Assembly: GCA_037380725.1 (NCBI GenBank)
Contig: JARRRL010000098.1
Span: 1 to 12,028, forward strand
From: JARRRL01 sp037380725
Lineage (GTDB): Bacteria; Pseudomonadota; Gammaproteobacteria; Pseudomonadales; JANQJO01
Length of the DNA stretch: 12,028 nt
Reading direction: 5' to 3'
In this document: positions 6,083 through 12,028 of the stretch, piece by piece
Position numbering within the stretch: position 1 is the stretch's first letter
Layout: every line of letters starts with the position of its first letter
Made by a program: the position numbers and the translations under genes
The notes under the pieces: generated by a model
Database searches by the model: none
Told to the model about the DNA's origin: nothing
The model's input: the letters and a program-made list of their open reading frames with translations, nothing else

Positions 6083-8176
6083 TTACCTTCTTTTTTTCCG
6101 TTCCCACACACTCATCTGCGCCACGCCGCAACGACCATCACGAGAACTGTGTCGCTCCCAAAACGGCAGATCACACAATGCGCCAATTCGCTCAAACTCA
6201 GGCAACAGCGCCTCGCGTATCCCATCCAATGTCGTGAAGCTCTCCCCTGTGGCAGCCTTAAAACCACCCAACCACTTCTCACGCGGTGTGATGTGCGCTT
6301 GCCAATTATACGTTGAAACCAGAATGAGCAAGCCACCCGGGTGGATGCGGTTTTTAATTTGACACAAAAACTGGACTGGATCATACAGATGCTCCAGTAC
6401 ATTTCCGGCAAAAACCAAGTCGTAGTCGCTGAATTTTTCACTCAAATTACAGGCGTCGGCTTGCATAAAGGAAATTTTATCTTTAACGGCTTCATAATGT
6501 TTAAAATCCCTCAAGCGAACCTCTTTAAAAATGAGCAATTCACCTTCATCTCGAACAACGTAGCGCTGCACCCCCGTTTCTTGTAAATGACTCGGCGCCG
6601 CGATCAAACGGGCGGAAAAATCAATCGCATCGACATGATCAAAGCGCGCCGCTAATTCAAAAGCGGAACGACCTGCGGCGCACCCCACATCCAGAGCACG
6701 CCTGGTTTTTCGATCTTGAACGTGTTCCAAACAAGCCTGCGCACACACAACCGAAAAATTAGACCGTCCCGCCAGCGCTTCACCCCTGAATAAATGCTCG
6801 CCATTACGGTCATCGTTTCGACCGTAATGCGCTTCAATGGACGACGTGATCGACAAATCGGTTTCATAAATTTTCATCTCCGCATCAGGCAGTCGCTCAC
6901 CTTCCACATACCGCAATCCCGCGTGTTGAAAGAAATGCCGACGAAACGCATAACGCGAATCTTTAATGGCGTAATTCCCCGTTGAAATCCAACACCCGCC
7001 CTTAAACACATTGTGCTTGCCATCAAAAGTGGGTGTGGAAAAATCATCGTAAATGGGATGCACAGCAAATCCATCAAAACCGTCTATGGGCGTTTCCGTC
7101 CATTGCCACACATTGCCGATGAGATCAAAAAAACCGCCCGCACATTCATGCCGCGTAACCGGACACGCGGACATATCACCCTCTAAATTTATATTCCCCG
7201 GCGCGCGCTCCCAATCGGGCTGATCACTCGCCTCCCGCTCACGCAATTTATGCCATTCCGCCTCAGTTGGCATGCGAATGACTTTACCCGTTTTCTCTGA
7301 TTTCCAGTTGCAAAACGCTTTGGCTTCCAAGTAATTAATGTCTACTGGCCAATCCCACGGCATATCGATCTCTGCCAGCAAGGTGCGATACCGAAACCCT
7401 TCATCCATTTTCACCCAAAACACAGGATGTTCTGCACGACGAAATTGGACCCACGCCCACCCCTCTTCCGTCCAATGGCGTTGATGCTGATACCCCTCAT
7501 CCGTCACAAAAGCCAAAAATTCCTGATTAGACACCAGATACCGGGAGGCTTTAAACGGTTTTACATCAAACGCTTGTTGGCCATACTCATTGTCCCACCC
7601 ATAAAACGCATTATCTCTATTTTTACCCAAAACCAGCGGCCCCCCCTCAACGGGCAGCAGTTCATTCTGGGGCGCTGGCCCCGTTTCACGACATCGATTC
7701 CCCCAAACCGGATGCGAACGAACCCATTTCAACGGTAATTCTCGAATCAAAACGGAAGTTGTTTCCAAGTGAATGCGCTCGTGCTCAATCCCCATCAGGA
7801 TGACCCACAAGGGACTCTCCCAATCAATGGGCATGCTAAAATCCACTTCACGAATAAAACGATCCACTCGGTTTCGCACTTGATCCCGATACGCTTTGAC
7901 CGCCGCAACACGCGGCCACTGGTAATGACGCTCATCCAAATCATCCCATGACATCTCATCCACACCAATCGCCAGCGTGGACTCCAGACGAGGATCAATG
8001 CGCTCCGTGATGCACTGAGCCACATTCAGCTTATTAATAAAAAAGACCGCGGTATGGCCATAATAAAAAATCAAGGGATGTCGCAGAGGGTTAGCACGAA
8101 TGTAGAAGGCCTCATCCCGCTTCAAACACTCAAAAATACTCTCATACAATGAAAACGTTTTATGAAAATAACTCAA
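6083..8176 (-). CDS. ovoA: 5-histidylcysteine sulfoxide synthase / 4-mercaptohistidine N1-methyltransferase (ovothiol synthesis)
   Basis: OvoA is a non-haem iron enzyme that uses O2 to couple cysteine to C5 of histidine; its fused methyltransferase later methylates the imidazole to give ovothiol A. Residues about 1-150 are a DinB-like domain; H132, H136 and E138 form the HX3HXE iron motif (EHERIHLE) and H41 is the likely third ligand. Residues about 175-425 are the FGE-sulfatase/EgtB-like domain (GGPLVLGKNRDN at the start, PTEAEWHKL at 303-311, GNVWQWTE at 354-361, FKGGCWIS near 391, HAGLRY near 418). Residues about 485-690 are a class I SAM methyltransferase (LDVGCAAGRS at 495-504, GNVLEHL at 591-597). 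At 697 residues it is a full-length three-domain protein. The start is problematic: TTG 8176 is used here, but see the leader entry. The C-S lyase that completes the pathway is not in the window. Confidence 0.95.
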   Translation of the reverse strand: MSYFHKTFSLYESIFECLKRDEAFYIRANPLRHPLIFYYGHTAVFFINKLNVAQCITERIDPRLESTLAIGVDEMSWDDLDERHYQWPRVAAVKAYRDQVRNRVDRFIREVDFSMPIDWESPLWVILMGIEHERIHLETTSVLIRELPLKWVRSHPVWGNRCRETGPAPQNELLPVEGGPLVLGKNRDNAFYGWDNEYGQQAFDVKPFKASRYLVSNQEFLAFVTDEGYQHQRHWTEEGWAWVQFRRAEHPVFWVKMDEGFRYRTLLAEIDMPWDWPVDINYLEAKAFCNWKSEKTGKVIRMPTEAEWHKLREREASDQPDWERAPGNINLEGDMSACPVTRHECAGGFFDLIGNVWQWTETPIDGFDGFAVHPIYDDFSTPTFDGKHNVFKGGCWISTGNYAIKDSRYAFRRHFFQHAGLRYVEGERLPDAEMKIYETDLSITSSIEAHYGRNDDRNGEHLFRGEALAGRSNFSVVCAQACLEHVQDRKTRRALDVGCAAGRSAFELAARFDHVDAIDFSARLIAAPSHLQETGVQRYVVRDEGELLIFKEVRLRDFKHYEAVKDKISFMQADACNLSEKFSDYDLVFAGNVLEHLYDPVQFLCQIKNRIHPGGLLILVSTYNWQAHITPREKWLGGFKAATGESFTTLDGIREALLPEFERIGALCDLPFWERHSSRDGRCGVAQMSVWERKKRR

Positions 8177-8202
8177 AATTTCTTGTCGTTGGCTTTATTC
8201 AT
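8173..8202 (-). promoter_or_regulatory. ovoA translation-start region: out-of-frame ATG mini-ORF overlapping the TTG start
   Basis: The best ribosome binding site upstream of ovoA (AAGGTG, about 6 bases before an ATG at 8202) opens a 9-codon frame, MNKANDKKF, which ends in TGA (8173-8175). This stop overlaps the TTG (8174-8176) that begins the open ovoA frame, in a layout typical of translational coupling. However, the ovoA frame upstream of the TTG reads SQRQEIL, which fits the N-terminus of OvoA proteins as I remember them, back to a TAA at 8195-8197. One extra A in the AAA run at 8194-8196 would join ATG 8202 to it as MNKSQRQEILSYFHKTF. So this is either a one-base deletion (real or an assembly error) or reinitiation at TTG. 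Confidence 0.55.
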
Positions 8203-8263
8203 ATTTCACCTTCCCATGGCAAATAAAATACCTATTCTATTTCTCGTTTAACTGAAACAGTCC

Positions 8264-8275
8264 CCCAGCGCTGGG
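8264..8275. promoter_or_regulatory. 12-bp palindrome in the ovoA leader
   Basis: CCCAGCGCTGGG is a perfect palindrome lying between the ovoA -10 box and the start region, some 25-35 bases downstream of the predicted transcription start on the minus strand. With no loop it is more likely a dimer-protein site than an RNA hairpin. No regulator can be assigned. Confidence 0.35.
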
Positions 8276-8307
8276 TTAAACACAGCGGGAATTGTTTGCA
8301 ACCTAGC

Positions 8308-8335
8308 AATATAGAGAAAGGAACAGCTTTGTCAA
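8308..8335 (-). promoter_or_regulatory. sigma70-like promoter of ovoA
   Basis: On the minus strand TTGACA (8330-8335) is a perfect -35 box; a 16-base spacer leads to TATATT (8308-8313), 5 of 6 to the -10 consensus. Transcription would begin near 8300, giving a leader of about 100 bases to the ATG at 8202. The promoter serves ovoA and probably the ATP-grasp gene. Confidence 0.65.
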
Positions 8336-8362
8336 TAAAAACGCCTAAGCGGTTGACAAAGC
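8326..8362. promoter_or_regulatory. 10-bp inverted repeat spanning the ovoA -35 box (candidate operator)
   Basis: GCTTTGTCAA (8326-8335) and TTGACAAAGC (8353-8362) are perfect inverted copies separated by 17 bases. The promoter-proximal arm contains the whole -35 hexamer, so a dimeric regulator bound here would directly affect RNA polymerase access. As RNA the repeat could also fold, with CGC and GCG in its loop, but neither strand has a clear T-tract after the stem. The remaining gap up to radA (8363-8495) is AT-rich and has no gene. Confidence 0.5.
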
Positions 8363-8418
8363 CGAACGCACCAAGCCCAACCAACGAGCCCACTCAGTGA
8401 AGAATAAATCATGAATAA

Positions 8419-8437
8419 TATGCAACAATAATGCATA
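8419..8437. repeat. Small inverted repeat in the radA-ovoA gap
   Basis: TATGCA (8419-8424) and TGCATA (8432-8437) are inverted copies with a 7-base spacer, within a stretch rich in ATG/CAT words (8410-8450). It may be a protein site in the AT-rich region between radA and the ovoA promoter. With 6-bp arms, chance is quite possible. Confidence 0.2.
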
Positions 8438-8495
8438 ATGAATGACGCATTTGCTTACTCGCGCTCATTCAATTTAAATACCCTTAAAATCTGCT

Positions 8496-9857
8496 TTATT
8501 CCAGGCACGACAACGCGTCACGCAAACAGGAAACCCCCGTCACGCCAATACCTTCTGGCACCTCAAAACCAGACAGGTTCGCCTTGGGCACCACCAATTT
8601 CTTAAAACCGTGTTTGACCGCCTCCAGCATACGTTCATGCCCATGTGGCATCGGACGAATTTCACCACTCAAACCCACCTCTCCCATCACCACCCATTCC
8701 GGTCCAATAATCCGGTTTCGATGGCTCGAAGTCAGCGCAAAAGCCATGGCCAAATCCACACTGGTTTCAGCCGTTCGCACCCCCCCGACCAAGTTAATAA
8801 AAACATCTTGGTCAGCAAAAACGGTGCCCGATTGTTTGTGCAAAATGGCCAATAACATCACCAAGCGTGCGCTCTCTGCACCCACCGTTATACGCGCCGG
8901 ATAAGCACCTTGCTTGTGATCCACCAAGGCTTGCACTTCCACTAAAATCGGTCGCGTCCCTTCCCACAATACCGTTACAACCGATCCCGGCGCTGGTGCC
9001 GTGTGTTTTGAAAGAAACAACGCACTGGGATTTTTGACTTCACGCATGCCATTGGCCATCATGGCAAACACACCCATCTCATGGACCGCACCAAAGCGAT
9101 TTTTTTGACTGCGCAAAATACGAAAGCGCTGATTTTCTGTGGCTTCCAGCAACAGTGAACAATCAATCATGTGCTCCAGCACCTTGGGCCCTGCCAAACT
9201 GCCGTCTTTGGTCATGTGCCCCACCAACAGCACCACCGTTTCCGTTTGCTTTGCAAAGCGTGTCAACAACGCCGCACTCTCTCGCACCTGCGACACACTG
9301 CCCGGCGCAGACGCCACCTCAGTACAATGCATGACCTGTATACTGTCGATGACCACCACTTTAGGTCGTGTCTGCTCAATGGCTTTCAAAATCGCTTCGA
9401 CGTGCGTTTCCGCCAACAGGTTCAATTCCACAGGCGCTAAGCCCATACGGCGTGCTCGTAACGAAACTTGCTGAGGCGACTCTTCGCCCGTGACATACAG
9501 ACACCCATGGATTTCCGCTAAACCACTGAGCACCTGCAACAACAAGGTACTCTTGCCTGCTCCTGGATTCCCCCCGATCAACACCACCGAGCCCGGCACC
9601 AAGCCTCCACCCAATACCCGGTTCAGTTCTCCCAATGTCGTGGCAATACGCGCTTTTTCTTCAACAGCAATATCCACCAAACGCTGTATTTGCCCAACCG
9701 GTGCCCCGGCGTAACCCACCTGCCTAGCCCCTGAAACCGACGATGCGCGCGATTCAACCAGGCTGTTCCACGCTTGGCAATCGGGACACTGGCCTTGCCA
9801 TTTGGGCAACACCGTACCGCAAGATTGACACACGTATGCGCTTTTATTTTTTGCCAC
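8496..9857 (-). CDS. radA: DNA repair protein RadA (branch-migration ATPase)
   Basis: RadA/Sms is a RecA-like ATPase that helps process recombination intermediates by driving branch migration. A four-cysteine zinc finger is seen at C10, C13, C24 and C27. The RecA-like core has Walker A GGNPGAGKST (95-104), Walker B VVVIDS (167-172) and the family-diagnostic KNRFG (252-256). Residues about 280-453 are the Lon-protease-like domain without the active-site role (VFINLVGGVRTAETSVDLA, GEVGLSGEIRP). At 453 residues it matches the usual length (about 460). It starts at GTG 9857, with GGTGG at 9865-9869 as a modest ribosome binding site; this start keeps the family N-terminus complete. It follows dnaB by 91 bases in the same direction and is probably co-transcribed with it. 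Confidence 0.97.
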   Translation of the reverse strand: MAKNKSAYVCQSCGTVLPKWQGQCPDCQAWNSLVESRASSVSGARQVGYAGAPVGQIQRLVDIAVEEKARIATTLGELNRVLGGGLVPGSVVLIGGNPGAGKSTLLLQVLSGLAEIHGCLYVTGEESPQQVSLRARRMGLAPVELNLLAETHVEAILKAIEQTRPKVVVIDSIQVMHCTEVASAPGSVSQVRESAALLTRFAKQTETVVLLVGHMTKDGSLAGPKVLEHMIDCSLLLEATENQRFRILRSQKNRFGAVHEMGVFAMMANGMREVKNPSALFLSKHTAPAPGSVVTVLWEGTRPILVEVQALVDHKQGAYPARITVGAESARLVMLLAILHKQSGTVFADQDVFINLVGGVRTAETSVDLAMAFALTSSHRNRIIGPEWVVMGEVGLSGEIRPMPHGHERMLEAVKHGFKKLVVPKANLSGFEVPEGIGVTGVSCLRDALSCLE

Positions 9858-9923
9858 TTATCAGCCACCGCACTTGTCGATCCCCCCTCAGCCAGCGCTT
9901 ACGCTCACCACACCACTACATTC

Positions 9924-9963
9924 ACTCACTTATAGCCATGCGCACTCACTAATAACCATGCGC
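9924..9963. repeat. 20-bp tandem duplication of the dnaB 3' end
   Basis: Two adjacent 20-base units, 9924-9943 and 9944-9963, differ at two positions. The second copy on the plus strand covers the last codons of dnaB (AHGY) and its stop; the first lies just beyond. On the coding strand the stop context TAG-TGA in the gene copy corresponds to AAG-TGA in the spacer copy. It looks like a recent slippage or duplication event that left the dnaB frame intact. Confidence 0.7.
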
Positions 9964-11493
9964 CAAATTTTCAAATTTGGTGTATTTTCCCAAAAACGCC
10001 AACCGAATGGTGCCTGTGGGTCCATTACGCTGTTTGCCAATAATAATTTCAGCTACGCCCTTATCAGGGCTTTCTTCGTTATACACTTCATCGCGGTAAA
10101 TAAAAGCAATCAAATCCGCATCTTGCTCGATCGCGCCCGATTCCCGCAAATCCGACATGACCGGTCGCTTATTGGGTCGCTGTTCCAAACTGCGATTCAA
10201 CTGCGATAAGGCGATGAGCGGCACGCTCAACTCTTTCGCTAACGCTTTGAGCATTCTCGATATTTCAGAAATTTCCGCCACGCGACTTTCAGCGCCCGGC
10301 ACTTGCATCAACTGCAAATAATCCACCAAAATCAGTCCCAGACCACCACACTCACGGTACACGCGTCGCGCACGCGCTCGCACCTCAATCGGTGATAAAG
10401 CGGGCGTATCATCGATGTACAAGCGTTGCTCCGCCAACAAACTGATCGCCGAATTCAATCTTGGCCAGTCATCTTCCTCCAGCTTCCCGTTCCGGATACG
10501 CGTCTGATCAATGCGCCCCAATGAAGACAGCATCCGCATGACTAAGGATTCTGAGGGCATCTCCATACTGAATACCAAAACGGGTTTTCCAGACTTGATA
10601 GCAGCGTTTTCGCAGACATTCATGGCAAAAGTGGTCTTCCCCATGGAGGGGCGTCCCGCCACTATCACCAAATCCCCCGGTTGCAAACCAGAGGTTTTAT
10701 CATCCAAATCATCAAATCCGGTAGGCATCCCCGTTAACGACGCACCACTACTGAATAGGGCATCAATTTTATCCACTGCTGTAGCCAAGAGCGGTTTAAT
10801 CGCACGCGGACCCGTTTGTTTCGTGCGCAATTCAGCAATTTCAAAAACACGCTGCTCCGCCACATCCAATATTTGCTCACTGCTCATGCCGGCTGGCTGA
10901 AAGGCTTTATCTGCAATCTCACCACTGACTCGAATCAACTGTCGCAGCAGCGAGCGCTCACGCACAATTCCCGCATAAGCCTTAATATTGGACGCACTCG
11001 GTGTGTTTTTCGCCAAGCGTGTTAAGTAAACCAAGCCCCCGATTTCATCCAACTCGGACAACACACTCAGTCGCTCAGAGACCGTGACGACATCAACCGG
11101 TTCAGCGGCCTCACATAAGCCCGCGATCACTTCAAAAACTTTCTGATGTTCCGGTCGATAAAAATCTTTGGCGAACAACAGATCAGCCACATCATCCCAG
11201 CGCCGGTTATCGATCATTAATCCACCAATAACTGCCTGCTCTGCTTCCACAGAGTGTGGCGGCACCTTAATCCCTGCTATAGCCTTATCCGAGCCATTTT
11301 GTCGAACTGAGGGTGCATGACTAGAAACCAACGACGAATTGGCCTCAGTGCGTACCTGTGAGGCTGAGGTCACCGGTAGCGTTGACGATGAACCGAATGA
11401 ATTCCCGTAGTCCTCAAATTCCGCCGACACAGAGCTCAGCGGTGTTTCATCTGCAGAAAGGCACCAATCTGGGGGTACTTCGTTATCAGACAT
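9949..11493 (-). CDS. dnaB: Replicative DNA helicase DnaB, with long N-terminal extension
   Basis: DnaB is the hexameric 5'-3' helicase that unwinds DNA at the replication fork and recruits primase. The N-terminal domain begins at IKVPPHSVEAEQAVIGGLM (75-93); the linker follows near 225-250; the RecA-like C-terminal domain has Walker A GRPSMGKTT (280-288), Walker B LILVDYLQL (387-395), SQLNRSLEQR (430-439) and the DLRESGAIEQDAD region (448-460) with the FIYRDE finger. I choose ATG 11493 because GGGAG (11499-11503) is well placed; an upstream GTG at 11562 is in frame but lacks a good site. The protein is then 514 residues, about 50 longer than E. coli DnaB (471), all from an S/T/E-rich extension before the conserved domain. 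It ends in TAG directly followed by TGA. radA follows; alr, the common gammaproteobacterial neighbour, does not. Confidence 0.97.
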   Translation of the reverse strand: MSDNEVPPDWCLSADETPLSSVSAEFEDYGNSFGSSSTLPVTSASQVRTEANSSLVSSHAPSVRQNGSDKAIAGIKVPPHSVEAEQAVIGGLMIDNRRWDDVADLLFAKDFYRPEHQKVFEVIAGLCEAAEPVDVVTVSERLSVLSELDEIGGLVYLTRLAKNTPSASNIKAYAGIVRERSLLRQLIRVSGEIADKAFQPAGMSSEQILDVAEQRVFEIAELRTKQTGPRAIKPLLATAVDKIDALFSSGASLTGMPTGFDDLDDKTSGLQPGDLVIVAGRPSMGKTTFAMNVCENAAIKSGKPVLVFSMEMPSESLVMRMLSSLGRIDQTRIRNGKLEEDDWPRLNSAISLLAEQRLYIDDTPALSPIEVRARARRVYRECGGLGLILVDYLQLMQVPGAESRVAEISEISRMLKALAKELSVPLIALSQLNRSLEQRPNKRPVMSDLRESGAIEQDADLIAFIYRDEVYNEESPDKGVAEIIIGKQRNGPTGTIRLAFLGKYTKFENLAHGY

Positions 11494-11498
11494 ATCAT

Positions 11499-11503
11499 CT
11501 CCC
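11499..11503 (-). promoter_or_regulatory. Ribosome binding site that sets the dnaB start
   Basis: GGGAG on the minus strand lies five bases upstream of ATG 11493. This favours MSDNEV as the N-terminus over the in-frame GTG at 11562, which would add 23 residues of non-conserved sequence. Confidence 0.65.
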
Positions 11504-11576
11504 GTACAGAGCAAGATTTTTACCTTGACGTGTATTAAGTCATCTTCCCGCTCATACTTCACCGTTATGGCTCAGC

Positions 11577-11605
11577 ACTGTACCCATAGTCCCTCAGACA
11601 GACAA
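11577..11605 (-). promoter_or_regulatory. Candidate dnaB promoter
   Basis: On the minus strand TTGTCT (11600-11605), a 17-base spacer and TACAGT (11577-11582) give a moderate sigma70 match. It would place the start about 80 bases before the dnaB ATG. The spacing is ideal but both hexamers are imperfect, so confidence is low. The stretch 11494-11818 holds no gene that I can support. Confidence 0.3.
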
Positions 11606-11751
11606 GCCAAACATCATCGCACTATTTTGTTTGCCATCACTGCAATTTGTCATCACCCCAATAGCTGTCAGCGCTTGCAATGCGAACAAAGCAGGACAGC
11701 TGGGTGTCCAATCTGATGAAACAGATAAGAAATATAGAGGTGAGCAGCAAA

Positions 11752-11781
11752 ACTAGATACAACTAGACTAGATACAACTAG
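11752..11781. repeat. Two perfect tandem copies of a 15-bp unit
   Basis: ACTAGATACAACTAG occurs at 11752-11766 and again at 11767-11781 with no mismatch. Each unit begins and ends with CTAG-containing words, so the array also has internal symmetry. It lies in the dnaB upstream region, before the terminator. It may be a simple slippage product or a repeat protein site. Confidence 0.8.
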
Positions 11782-11818
11782 AAAGGTAAGCGCCAAAGCA
11801 ATAAGGCGTCAAAAAACG

Positions 11819-11846
11819 GAAAAGGCAGCCAATTGGCTGCCTTTTC
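11819..11846 (-). terminator. 28-bp perfect palindrome, strong intrinsic terminator (possibly bidirectional)
   Basis: GAAAAGGCAGCC (11819-11830) pairs perfectly with GGCTGCCTTTTC (11835-11846) around AATT. The minus strand continues with a T-rich run (complement of 11811-11816), so termination is strongest for a gene entering from the right, beyond the window; rplI or another ribosomal gene would be usual before dnaB, but none is seen. The plus strand also has TTTT after the GC stem, so it could work both ways. Confidence 0.8.
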
Positions 11847-11918
11847 TGGTACTGCTGATTGCAAACCCTAACACCCACCATCCGTGTGAGTACAGCTCCG
11901 TCGACAATCCTTCCCTAT

Positions 11919-11956
11919 TGAACATCCTGGTTCAGTCTGGTGTTTTCCATAACACC
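11919..11956. other. Pair of small adjacent hairpins in the gene-free right edge
   Basis: TGAAC/GTTCA (11919-11923 with 11930-11934) and GGTGTT/AACACC (11939-11944 with 11951-11956) form two small stems, each with a six-base loop. No T-tract follows on either strand. In 11847-12028 I see no open frame with a start, ribosome binding site or family similarity, only these stems. Confidence 0.2.
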
Positions 11957-12028
11957 TATTAACAAATATAGCTCATAAATGAACACTTGCAAGATCACAG
12001 ACACCACACCGTCTAAAATATGATCTTA

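Noticed and set aside
8173..8182. Programmed -1 ribosomal frameshift at AAATTTTGA in the ovoA leader
   Set aside because: The codon phasing does not give a proper X-XXY-YYZ slippery heptamer, and the family-like residues lie upstream of this point, so the shift would have to occur earlier.
8326..8362. Inverted repeat as the radA terminator
   Set aside because: It is 134 bases from the radA stop, the loop is large, there is no T-tract after the full stem on the minus strand, and one arm is a perfect promoter -35 box.
1..12028. tRNA, rRNA, CRISPR array, insertion sequence or attachment site
   Set aside because: I saw no cloverleaf, no regularly spaced repeats beyond the short tandem pairs, and no transposase or terminal inverted repeats.

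Overview
The window reads as a chromosomal segment of a gammaproteobacterium of roughly balanced base composition. The DnaB, RadA, Obg and ProB sequences are all of gammaproteobacterial type, and the obg-proB pair is a gene order known from that class. The left end carries coiled-coil, ankyrin-like and kinesin-light-chain-type TPR sequence. That mix is common in host-associated Legionellales and relatives, so such an organism is a reasonable guess, but nothing here proves the genus.

Left part (1-2056, plus strand): an accessory, decaying region. One reading frame runs from the window edge to 1330 but is cut by an in-frame amber codon at 164-166. It is followed by a TPR remnant (1342-1665) that is also cut by an amber codon (1402-1404), then a short unexplained open stretch and a plus-strand intrinsic terminator at 2029-2056.

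Middle and right (2091-11493, minus strand): six genes in one direction. In order of transcription they are dnaB (replicative helicase), radA (recombination/branch-migration ATPase), ovoA (5-histidylcysteine sulfoxide synthase with a fused N-methyltransferase, for ovothiol), an uncharacterised ATP-grasp ligase, obg (ribosome-assembly GTPase) and proB (glutamate 5-kinase). The usual partners rplU-rpmA are absent upstream of obg. Instead, a two-gene ovoA/ATP-grasp cassette lies between the housekeeping pairs dnaB-radA and obg-proB.

The most interesting unit is this cassette. ovoA has its own sigma70-like promoter (8308-8335), whose -35 box lies in one arm of a 10-bp inverted repeat. Its 5' end has an odd layout: a well-placed ATG with a ribosome binding site is one nucleotide out of frame with the family-like N-terminus. 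The ATP-grasp gene follows after about 70 bases and could act on ovothiol, a precursor or a product, which would be a new branch of thiol-histidine chemistry. That is inference from context only. The right end (11494-12028) holds the dnaB leader, a 15-bp tandem repeat, a 28-bp perfect palindrome that is a strong terminator, and no recognisable gene.
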